From Bacillota bacterium (GTDB taxonomy: Bacteria; Bacillota; Clostridia; Peptostreptococcales; Anaerovoracaceae): 63,885 nt of DNA. Position 1 is the first letter of the stretch; each line of letters starts with the position of its first letter. Below are positions 25,565 through 34,359 of the stretch, one piece after another. Both the position numbers and the translations under genes were made by a program. The notes beneath the pieces are model-generated. The model was not told the origin of the DNA, searched no databases, and was given only the letters and a program-made list of their open reading frames with translations. Location: the NCBI GenBank assembly GCA_017397825.1, contig JAFQHT010000073.1, forward strand, positions 1 through 63,885, written 5' to 3'.

Positions 25565-28228
25565 ATGGCGAGCAAAAAGAAGAAAAAAATATTTGAAGCA
25601 GTAATTGCAACCACCACAGCCGTCGCCCTGGCCATGGGCGGTACATTCGCATGGCAGAGCATCAGCCAGACAGCCCTCAACGAGTTTTCGGGAATCGTCA
25701 ACCCGGGCGGCCGACTGCACGATGACTTTGATGGACAGAACAAGGACGTGTATGTGGAAAACTTCGCCAGCGAAGACATATTCGCCAGAGTCCGGCTAGA
25801 CGAGTTCATGCAGATAACCATTAGCCCGGAAACTACCGAAATCATTACCAAGTGTGAGGATGGAAGTGATCCGACACTGGAAGACCGGGACGGTTGGCCG
25901 ACTCACATATTCGGACAGCCTAACCTGACCGACCAGTACTGGGAGTGGGAGACCGGCGGCTCCAAAGTCTACATGCCGACCTTCAATATGAACAAAGACA
26001 GCCAGGCGGCTGATGTGAATGGTACATACGAAGGTGATGATGGAGACCCGACAACAGGTGAACCATATAACGACTATGTAACCTATGCACTCGGCCAAAC
26101 ACTGACAGCTGATGAAACCTGGGACGATGACTCAGACGATGATCCTGACAATAATGTCAGGTATGTAAACAACACCCACACTGCAGTCTATACCCTGGAC
26201 GCCAAGCTCATAAGCATGGCCGAGTGGTATCAGCTTATTGCAGAAAACGGTGGTACATACAACCCGGCTCATTACAATGAAGGAGGCCACGGCAACTACT
26301 GGGTCTACGACACAGACGGCTGGTGCTACTGGTCCGCACCGATAAAGCCGCGGACCGCTACGGGACTTCTCCTGAATGAAGTCAGCCTCAGAAGCCCGAT
26401 GGACGACACCTGGTACTACGCAATCAACGTAGTGGGCCAGTTCATCACAGCCGACGACCTGGGCAGCCCTGAAGACGGCACCGGCTTCTACGATGCAAAC
26501 GCAGGCAAACCGCCGACAGACAGCGCGCTGCTCCTCCTCCACACCATCGGTGTTGACACAACAGGAGGCACAGGCAGGGCCACAGAGGTGAGCGACGCAG
26601 CAGCCTTTGAGCAGGCCCTTGAGGCAGGCGGAAATATCAAGATTAATGGTACGTTGGAACAAACTGCCGCAAAGCAACTGGCAGACCTGGGCTTTGAAAC
26701 CAACTACCTCTGGCACACAGGCGGAACCATCACAGACGGCATCCTCAATCTGAGTGCCAAGACATACACAGGACTTTTCATAAACAATGAAAATGGCTGG
26801 CCGGCAGATGCCGAAGCGGCGAACCCTGCAATCGCAGCAAACCCTGCAACCCTCAGATACACCACCATCAATGCAAACAGCACGATGGGCATCTACTCAC
26901 AGGCAATTGCAGCACCGGTAACACTGGACAATGTAACAGTCAACAGTGACTACTGCGGCATATACGCAGAGCACGGCGGCTCCACAACCACACTGAATAA
27001 TGTGACAGTGAACGCATGCCGGACACCAGACACAATCGAAGGCTACGACTGGTACAACACAGCAGTGGCCGCAGCAACCGGCGCACAAGTTATAATCAAC
27101 GGCGGTTACTACGAAGGAGATAACGCAGTTTATGTATTCTCCTCAGGAGCGACCGTAACCATAAACAGCGGTACTTTCAGAGGCGCTCTTAAAGCAGACG
27201 CACCGCAGCTTACAATCAACGGCGGAACCTTCGACCACGATCCTACAGCGTTCGTGGACCAGGAAAGCTACGATGTAATCCAGCTGGGAGATGGCTCTGC
27301 AGGAAGCGAAACCACATGGACAGTCCAGCCGAAACTGACCGCAGCAGCGGCAGCATCCGCAGACTGCACCATCCAGGTAACAGCCGACAGGACAATCTAC
27401 CTGGCAGGCAGCCAGGATACAATCACCCTGACCGCCATCGCCCGCGATGCCTTCGGCAATCAGGTTGACCTGACCGGCAGCGGAGACCTTAAATGGTTCA
27501 TGACCTCCGGCAGCGAGGCCTTCCCGGATGCTTTGACGGACAATAAGGACGGTACGGCAACCCTGGCAATAAACGGCCAGACCGTAAACTGCAGCATCAC
27601 AGCAGCCTTTGGCAGCCAGAGCGCGACAGTGAACATAACCGCAAGTCCGGACATTACGGCGGCGGGTCAGTCATACGCGTTAGCTCCTCTGGCCTCAGTG
27701 CCGTACGGAGCGCTGGAAACAGGCGGATACGCCGGACTTGACCCGGCAGGTGAAACCATTGCAGGCGGCAGCCAGGCAGACCTGACAGACCCGGCAGGTG
27801 CAGGAGCAAGCGCAGGCACGGCCGAACACGACTCGGCGGCCATCGAAAGCGGAAGCGGTTTCAACCTTCCGGCTTTCACACCGGACCCAGGCGCCCAGGC
27901 AGCCTTTGGAAAATATAACGATTATCTCAGCACAGAAGAGCAAAGCCCGGCCTACGCAAACCTGCTTTATTTTAAGGTGAGCAGCGGAGACCTGGCCCAG
28001 GTACAGCCGCAGAACATACGGGCAACGATTTACAGCCCGGACGGAATCTCCCTCAGCTTCACAACCAGCGACATACAGGTTGTAAATGAGGGCGGGGGCA
28101 GAATCGAATGCTTTGTGACAGCTACTGTGCCGCAGGAAACAGCAGCAGGCGACACATTCACAGCCCTGCTACGCTGGGAAATTGATGGTATAACTTATGG
28201 TAAAAGCATGACCTATAAGGAGAAATAA
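25565..28228 (+). CDS. Fibre paralogue A: SipW-dependent TasA/camelysin-like protein, beta-helix type
   Basis: An 887-residue secreted protein. The Lys-rich signal peptide ends G-G-T-F-A-W-Q-S-I-S-Q, the SipW-type pattern with cleavage probably after Ala. The mature start N-P-G-G-R-L-H-D-D-F and D-V-Y-V-E-N-F-A parallels TasA's K-P-G-D-K-L-T-K-D-F. The shared module Y-W-V-Y-D-T-D-G-W (about 245) with D-D-T-W-Y-Y-A-I-N-V-V-G-Q-F-I-T-A follows. Residues about 345-582 are short repeats (I-N-G-G-x-Y/F, F-I-N-N-E-N-G-W-P) suggesting a right-handed beta-helix; then an Ig-like domain (about 590-700) and an Ala/Gly-rich and acidic tail. No anchor motif or C-terminal membrane segment. The coding sequence looks more GC-rich than paralogues B-F. 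Role as matrix fibre or surface display protein is inferred. Confidence 0.75.
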   Translation: MASKKKKKIFEAVIATTTAVALAMGGTFAWQSISQTALNEFSGIVNPGGRLHDDFDGQNKDVYVENFASEDIFARVRLDEFMQITISPETTEIITKCEDGSDPTLEDRDGWPTHIFGQPNLTDQYWEWETGGSKVYMPTFNMNKDSQAADVNGTYEGDDGDPTTGEPYNDYVTYALGQTLTADETWDDDSDDDPDNNVRYVNNTHTAVYTLDAKLISMAEWYQLIAENGGTYNPAHYNEGGHGNYWVYDTDGWCYWSAPIKPRTATGLLLNEVSLRSPMDDTWYYAINVVGQFITADDLGSPEDGTGFYDANAGKPPTDSALLLLHTIGVDTTGGTGRATEVSDAAAFEQALEAGGNIKINGTLEQTAAKQLADLGFETNYLWHTGGTITDGILNLSAKTYTGLFINNENGWPADAEAANPAIAANPATLRYTTINANSTMGIYSQAIAAPVTLDNVTVNSDYCGIYAEHGGSTTTLNNVTVNACRTPDTIEGYDWYNTAVAAATGAQVIINGGYYEGDNAVYVFSSGATVTINSGTFRGALKADAPQLTINGGTFDHDPTAFVDQESYDVIQLGDGSAGSETTWTVQPKLTAAAAASADCTIQVTADRTIYLAGSQDTITLTAIARDAFGNQVDLTGSGDLKWFMTSGSEAFPDALTDNKDGTATLAINGQTVNCSITAAFGSQSATVNITASPDITAAGQSYALAPLASVPYGALETGGYAGLDPAGETIAGGSQADLTDPAGAGASAGTAEHDSAAIESGSGFNLPAFTPDPGAQAAFGKYNDYLSTEEQSPAYANLLYFKVSSGDLAQVQPQNIRATIYSPDGISLSFTTSDIQVVNEGGGRIECFVTATVPQETAAGDTFTALLRWEIDGITYGKSMTYKEK

Positions 28229-28230
28229 TT

Positions 28231-31200
28231 ATGGCAAGCAAGAAAAAAATCACAACCGCGGTGACTGCCGTAACCCTGGCAGTTGCACTGGCTCTGGGCG
28301 GCACATTCGCGTGGCAGTCTATCAGCCAGACCGCACTCAACGAGGCGTCTGATGTAATCAATCCGGGCGGGCGACTCCATGATGACTTCAACGGAGAAAA
28401 CAAAGACGTTTATGTTGAAAACTTCGCGGAAGATTCGATCTACGCGAGAGTGAGACTGGAAGAATATTTTGAAATTATTACAAATTACGGCAAAGAAGGT
28501 ATTGAGAGCAGTACCAATGTACTCGGAAGCAAGAACGATGATGGTACATATAACTACGAACTGTTCACTGACTATGACAACTTGAACGGTGATATCGTAT
28601 CCGCAGGCAACGATACTGACGGAACCTCATACTGGTCCTGGCAGACAGGCGGCGAAACTGTTTACATGCCTACATTCAATAAGAATAAGGACAGCCTTAA
28701 GGCTGATATCAATGGTATCTACGCAGAGGGTCATGTAGGAACAATCAGTAACAGAGTTCTTGATTTAACTGCTGATGATGCACAGTATTCTGCGTATAAA
28801 GAATACACTGCAGGCGAAGAAAAAACTGCAGAGGCAACCTACGACGCTGACTCCAACAGCGCTGAAGATGATGGCGTAACTGAAGTAGAAGAAACTCACA
28901 CTGCTAAAGCTACAGGCAACGCAACCCTCATCAGCATGGAAGACTGGCTTGATATGAACAATGTTTCTGTTACAGCAGCAGATGACCCATATGGTGTTGC
29001 ACCAGCCTTTGCACAGAATGAGATGGCCATACTGCACTATGATAAAAATGCAGAAGATGCCGAAGGTACAATTGCTGATGTGCAAGCATCATATGACAGT
29101 ATGCTTGATTTATCCGATGGCACTGGTTTCACCCGCGAAGGATATAGGATTGTTGGTTGGAACACAGCAGCTGATGGCACTGGCACACCCTATGCTCTTG
29201 GAGAAGAAAATTATGTATTACCTCAAGGTGAAACCACTCTTTATGCTGTGTGGGAGTTGGATAATGATCAGCAGCAGGAACCACAATCACAGGACGGCTA
29301 CTGGGTATACGACACAGACGGCTGGGTTTACTGGTCACAGCCAATCGCACCAGACACAGCAACAGGCCTTCTCCTTGACGGAATCCAGCTCAATCAGGTA
29401 ATGGATGATACATGGTACTACGCAATTAATGTAGTTGCACAGTTCGTAACAGCAGATGATGTTGGTAAAGCAGACGGCACAGGCTTCTATGTAGAAGGAA
29501 CAGAACCTACAGCGGAAGCTGAAGCACTGCTCAAGACAATCGGTGTGATTATTGATGATGAAGCAGGCGAAGACGGTGATGGCGAGGGATACACCGAAGC
29601 TCTTTCCGATATTAACTTTGTTTATGGTGAAGCATCCGCAACCGTCTACAGAGGAACATCCTATACCTTTGGCAACGTAGCTACCGGTGGTTTCCCAGTC
29701 AATCCTACAGCTGCTGAAATCACCACTGACGGTGCTGCCAGCTATGTCAACGATGATTTGATTATCGTGATAGATGAAAATGAGTCAAATGATAGCCTCA
29801 GTTTGGCCGTGACCTACAGTGGCGATGGTGGTGAGCCTTATACTGAAACAGTTACTCTGACAGTACTGGACCCTGCAGAGCCTACAGATGAAGTAGCACT
29901 TCAGGATGCATTCGAAACAGGCGGCATGATTAATCTTGGTGAAACCGAAGTCTACGCAACCGAAGCAGAACCCATTACTAATATTAAAGCTGACTTCCTT
30001 TGGACTGAAGGCGGCACATTAAACGGCGGCGTTATCAACGGTACATCTTCCACCGCTGATAATGACAGCGACTCCTATACTACACTTTTCATAAACAATG
30101 AAAAGAATTGGCCTGAAGAAGGTGACGAAGCAAATTACGCCACAATCAATGATACCATAATCAACTCCGAGTCTGACTTCGCAGTGTATATCCAGACTTG
30201 TGATGCCGGAGCAACGCTAAACGGCGTGACTATCAACGGCAAGTTCGGCGGTCTGCTGGCTGAATACAACGAAGACGGCCAGTACTGCGTTAACTTGAAC
30301 GACGTAACCATCACTGCCGGTAGCAATCACAAAACTGACTGGGTAAACACTGCAGTAGCAGCAGCGCATGATGCTATCATTAACATTTACAGCGGTACAT
30401 ACACAGCAGAAAAGGAAGGATACGCAGCATACGTATTCTCTTCCGGCGGCACAATCAACATTTTTGATGGTATTTTTGAAGGTAAACTCAGAAACGATGC
30501 CGGAGCAAATGGCAATATCAACATCTACGGCGGTACATTCGACAATGATCCTACAGCGTATGTAGATACAGAAAACTATAAAGTTGTAGACAATGGTAAT
30601 GGTACTTGGACAGTACAGGAAATCCAGCGTGGATTGTATACACTTTATTTAAAAGACTCTGAAGGTAACTATTACGACAATGATAACTTAAATGATGGAT
30701 TTGTTAGTAAAGTTCATCAGGTTGCTGGTTCCCAAATTACTGTAGAAGCAGGATATACAGCTAATCCAGGATGGGAACTCCCTGAAGATGTAGCAGTTGC
30801 CATGGCAGCATATGGCCTTGCTGCAGATGGATGGGAAGCTTCGAATAGCATAGTGTTCAATAGTGTAACTGCATACACTGAAGGAAACAATCCATATATA
30901 TTTAATGCAGAAACTGGTGTCCTTTTAAATGATTCTGACGAAGCAGTTGCTACAATTAACGAGGATATGACAGCAATCACTATCAACAAGATAGTGGATA
31001 ATCTCATCATTGACGTTTATCTGATAAAAGATGGCCAGCGTATTGAATCAACAGGCAGCTCATCTGATGTTGACAAGCTCTTTAACAGCAAATACTTTGT
31101 TGTAAGTGATTCAACCGGAGGGGGTACTGAGTTAGCTGAGTTCGGATATATTGAACTCTGGTCGGACAAGACTCCATATGATAGTAACCCTATAGACATG

Positions 31201-31482
31201 ACGCAACCATATGACAATAGGCTGACTTACGAAAACAGCGCAGTCTACGGTGCGGAATGGGCCTATTGGAACATGCGTGTCTATGATGTAGATGGCAATG
31301 TACTTCCTGCAGATGACATTGTAGTGGAAGTGTTTGATGATCCGACTCCTGTATGGACCGAAGTAGAAGCTTTAGCTGATTATGATACACCTACATATGC
31401 CATCACAATGTGGAGTACATATGTGGGGATTAAAATTACATACGGCGAAGAAGAATACGAATTTTCAATTAATGTCTATTAA
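28231..31482 (+). CDS. Fibre paralogue B: beta-helix type with InlB B-repeat insertion
   Basis: A 1083-residue paralogue starting 3 bases after A's stop. The signal ends G-G-T-F-A-W-Q-S; the mature start is N-P-G-G-R-L-H-D-D-F-N-G. Between the I-S-M-E-D-W-L motif and the Y-W-V-Y-D-T-D-G-W module (about 356) there is an insertion (about 266-345) that looks like an InlB B-repeat/Flg_new domain (F-T-R-E-G-Y-R-I-V-G-W-N-T, ending T-T-L-Y-A-V-W). Residues about 550-797 are beta-helix-like repeats matching A and D. The last 285 residues are Tyr/Asn/Asp-rich and unique. Very acidic, no anchor. GGAG precedes the ATG. Confidence 0.75.
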   Translation: MASKKKITTAVTAVTLAVALALGGTFAWQSISQTALNEASDVINPGGRLHDDFNGENKDVYVENFAEDSIYARVRLEEYFEIITNYGKEGIESSTNVLGSKNDDGTYNYELFTDYDNLNGDIVSAGNDTDGTSYWSWQTGGETVYMPTFNKNKDSLKADINGIYAEGHVGTISNRVLDLTADDAQYSAYKEYTAGEEKTAEATYDADSNSAEDDGVTEVEETHTAKATGNATLISMEDWLDMNNVSVTAADDPYGVAPAFAQNEMAILHYDKNAEDAEGTIADVQASYDSMLDLSDGTGFTREGYRIVGWNTAADGTGTPYALGEENYVLPQGETTLYAVWELDNDQQQEPQSQDGYWVYDTDGWVYWSQPIAPDTATGLLLDGIQLNQVMDDTWYYAINVVAQFVTADDVGKADGTGFYVEGTEPTAEAEALLKTIGVIIDDEAGEDGDGEGYTEALSDINFVYGEASATVYRGTSYTFGNVATGGFPVNPTAAEITTDGAASYVNDDLIIVIDENESNDSLSLAVTYSGDGGEPYTETVTLTVLDPAEPTDEVALQDAFETGGMINLGETEVYATEAEPITNIKADFLWTEGGTLNGGVINGTSSTADNDSDSYTTLFINNEKNWPEEGDEANYATINDTIINSESDFAVYIQTCDAGATLNGVTINGKFGGLLAEYNEDGQYCVNLNDVTITAGSNHKTDWVNTAVAAAHDAIINIYSGTYTAEKEGYAAYVFSSGGTINIFDGIFEGKLRNDAGANGNINIYGGTFDNDPTAYVDTENYKVVDNGNGTWTVQEIQRGLYTLYLKDSEGNYYDNDNLNDGFVSKVHQVAGSQITVEAGYTANPGWELPEDVAVAMAAYGLAADGWEASNSIVFNSVTAYTEGNNPYIFNAETGVLLNDSDEAVATINEDMTAITINKIVDNLIIDVYLIKDGQRIESTGSSSDVDKLFNSKYFVVSDSTGGGTELAEFGYIELWSDKTPYDSNPIDMTQPYDNRLTYENSAVYGAEWAYWNMRVYDVDGNVLPADDIVVEVFDDPTPVWTEVEALADYDTPTYAITMWSTYVGIKITYGEEEYEFSINVY

Positions 31483-31502
31483 AATAACGAAAGGAGCCAA
31501 TT

Positions 31503-34334
31503 ATGGCTAGCAAAAAGAAAATAACAACCGCGGTGACTGCCGCAACTCTGGCAGTTGCCCTGGCGGTGGGCGGAACCTTTGCGTGGCAAAGCATAAGCCA
31601 GACCGCCCTCAACGAGGCGTCCGATGTGGTGAATCCGGGCGGGCGACTCCACAGCGACTTTTACATAGACGCTGACGGCGACTACAACAGCGATATCTAT
31701 GTGGAAAACTTTGCGGACGACGAAATTTTCGCCCGCGTGAAACTCAGCGAGTACATGGAAGTGGTGATTAACCAAGGCGTTGAAGGCGCTGAAATCGTAG
31801 ACACCATCGCGGGCAGCAAGTCCCTGAATGATGCACCTGTTACCGATAAGGCAACCGATAATACCAGTGGTTATGAATATGAGTACGTAACCCACTACTT
31901 TGATCAGGAAAACGAAACTGACGAGTATTGGGACTGGACCACAGGCGACACAAGCAGTGAACCGGTTTACTACATGCCAACCTTCAACATGAACAAAGAC
32001 TCCCTTGTGGCAGACCGCAACGGCATGTACGTTGACCGCATCGGCGGCATCAGCAACGATGGCCGTTCTCAGGCGCAGTACGAAGACTGGGAAACATGGG
32101 CTGAAGGCGATACTAAAGACGGCACAGAAATCCATGACTTTGACAGCAACTCCTTTGACGAAGTTGGATACGATTTCGAAAACCTTGACCAGTATGTGCA
32201 GGCCGAAAATATCGCAATTAAAGAAAGCGAAACCCATACAGCAGCCCCTGTAGGCACATCAAACGGCCTCATTAGTATGAGCGAATGGCTGCAAATGATT
32301 GCAGATAATGGTGATGTATATGACGAAGTTTACCACGGTAACTACTGGGTATACGACACCGACGGCTGGGTTTACTGGTCATCACCAATCGCAGGCGGCG
32401 AAGCAACAGGCCTGCTCCTCGACAGCATCCAGCTCGACAGCGTAATGGACGACACCTGGTACTACGCTATTGAAGCGACAGGTCAGTTCGTAACCGCTAA
32501 TGATGTGGGTAAAAAAGATGGCACAGGATTCTACGGTGAAGGCGAAGCGCCAAGCGGAGATGCAGAAACACTCCTTGAAGCAATTGGCGTGGACATGAGT
32601 GGCGATACAGGAGATGACAGTGGTGGCGACGACGAATACTACGGCGACGGAGTAATCACCGTAAATGGCTATGGACCGAATGAAGATGGATATATCTACC
32701 TCTATGGCCTTGACATCGACCAGAACAACTCATTCGAAGTAAAAGTAAGCGAAGATTTCGAGCTCGCAGAAAACGGCCTCACAGCAGTTTTCCATGAAGA
32801 TGAGATTGAAGATACCAAAATGGTTGTGAGTGAAACTGATCCATATTCTGCAACATTGACCATTGCCGCAAGGGACTATCACTCTGTAACAATTACTGCT
32901 ACAGATGTAAACGGAGAAACTGAAACCGTTACAGTAGTTCCTGTTTACAGCACTATTGTAATTACACCTTCTATGGATGGGGAAACATTGATGGTTCCAT
33001 CAGGATATTATAGTTTACGAGCTGCTGAATTCAATTCTGATAACGTGGGATTCACTCTTAACGGAGCAAAACGTTCTAATATCGTAGAAGTTGATGGTGC
33101 GGATAGGCTTAATGTGACTTCTTATGAATCCAGTACGGACATTACACTTACTGCAAGCGATGGAAATCAGATAGCAAATGTAAAAATTGTTGTAGTCGGC
33201 GCACAACCATATGACGGCCCGATATATACATACTACATACAGGGTTCAGGAGATACTTGGGCATATGCCTTCATGGAAACTCAGGACTATGCCTGGGAGC
33301 AGAACGATGATTATACATATCAGGTTCGTGCAGGCATGACCAATGACTTTGCGGGAACGATTGAGTGGACGATTAATGGTAACTCTGGTAACCAAACTGC
33401 TTACTTTGTGAATGGTGATGAAGATAGCGGAAAACTTACTTACACCGGTTTAGAACCTAACATCAAGTTTACAGCAGAGCAGACACAGGAATTTACATTA
33501 AATGCAAACATTTATGTTGACCAGGAAAAAACAACTATTATGACCGATGCGGAAGGAAATCCATATGATTACTTTAGTCAGTACTTCACTATTTATCCTA
33601 CTAAGACGGGTAAACCGGTAGTTTATCATCTGAGTGTACGCAGTGATGACCATGGATCAATATATCTGGCACCAGGAGAATACACAGAAGTGTATTTCAA
33701 TGCAGATATAAGAGCTGAAGGTGAAAGCATTTCCAACGCAGATGTAACATGGTCACTTGAGCAAGCTGAACCAGGATGTACTTTCACAATCGAAGAAGGT
33801 GATGCTGGCAGCAATACTGCCACTGTTACACACACATGCACTGCAGATACTTGCACTAAGATCGGTGCAGTTAAGGCTGTGGCAAGCTACGACCACGCAT
33901 ATGGACAGAAAGGTACTGGTGAGTTCTTTATTGTAGCTGCAGATTATGATGGCAACCTTGAACTTGAAGGCGGAAGCGAGGAAGGCGGCGGTGATGATCC
34001 TGAGTCTTCTTCAGCTATGACTTTTGCTTCTAACCCACAGTATACGGATAACGGCGACAGTACTGCTAACATTTCTGTTAGTAAAAACCGCGCAGAAGAC
34101 TTTATATGGAATCTGTATAGTTGCTCTGAAGGAACATTTACACTGACCAGTAGTAATGCTAGCGTAACTTTTGAACCGTATAATAATGAGGAATCAAATA
34201 GAAATGTAGATATGAACATTATTATTCCAGCCACTGTAACAGATGACTTCACCGTTACTGCTACATCAATGGATGGCACGAAGTCAGTGACATTTAATGT
34301 TGTAATGATAGATAATACGGAAGATACAGAATAG
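31503..34334 (+). CDS. Fibre paralogue C: Ig-like type
   Basis: A 943-residue paralogue with the signal G-G-T-F-A-W-Q-S and mature N-P-G-G-R-L-H-S-D-F-Y-I-D-A-D-G-D-Y-N. It shares with E and F the segment Y-Y-M-P-T-F-N-M-N-K-D-S-L and D-R-I-G-G-I-S-N, distinguishing them from A, B and D. The Y-W-V-Y-D-T-D-G-W module is at about 281. Residues about 380-943 look like several Ig-like beta domains (D-V-T-W-S-L-E-Q, T-V-T-H-T-C-T-A) instead of a beta-helix. AAAGGAGCC precedes the ATG, the same leader as D. No anchor. Function inferred as a fibre or adhesin subunit. Confidence 0.73.
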   Translation: MASKKKITTAVTAATLAVALAVGGTFAWQSISQTALNEASDVVNPGGRLHSDFYIDADGDYNSDIYVENFADDEIFARVKLSEYMEVVINQGVEGAEIVDTIAGSKSLNDAPVTDKATDNTSGYEYEYVTHYFDQENETDEYWDWTTGDTSSEPVYYMPTFNMNKDSLVADRNGMYVDRIGGISNDGRSQAQYEDWETWAEGDTKDGTEIHDFDSNSFDEVGYDFENLDQYVQAENIAIKESETHTAAPVGTSNGLISMSEWLQMIADNGDVYDEVYHGNYWVYDTDGWVYWSSPIAGGEATGLLLDSIQLDSVMDDTWYYAIEATGQFVTANDVGKKDGTGFYGEGEAPSGDAETLLEAIGVDMSGDTGDDSGGDDEYYGDGVITVNGYGPNEDGYIYLYGLDIDQNNSFEVKVSEDFELAENGLTAVFHEDEIEDTKMVVSETDPYSATLTIAARDYHSVTITATDVNGETETVTVVPVYSTIVITPSMDGETLMVPSGYYSLRAAEFNSDNVGFTLNGAKRSNIVEVDGADRLNVTSYESSTDITLTASDGNQIANVKIVVVGAQPYDGPIYTYYIQGSGDTWAYAFMETQDYAWEQNDDYTYQVRAGMTNDFAGTIEWTINGNSGNQTAYFVNGDEDSGKLTYTGLEPNIKFTAEQTQEFTLNANIYVDQEKTTIMTDAEGNPYDYFSQYFTIYPTKTGKPVVYHLSVRSDDHGSIYLAPGEYTEVYFNADIRAEGESISNADVTWSLEQAEPGCTFTIEEGDAGSNTATVTHTCTADTCTKIGAVKAVASYDHAYGQKGTGEFFIVAADYDGNLELEGGSEEGGGDDPESSSAMTFASNPQYTDNGDSTANISVSKNRAEDFIWNLYSCSEGTFTLTSSNASVTFEPYNNEESNRNVDMNIIIPATVTDDFTVTATSMDGTKSVTFNVVMIDNTEDTE

Positions 34335-34359
34335 TAAAACAAATGAAAGGAGCCTAATT

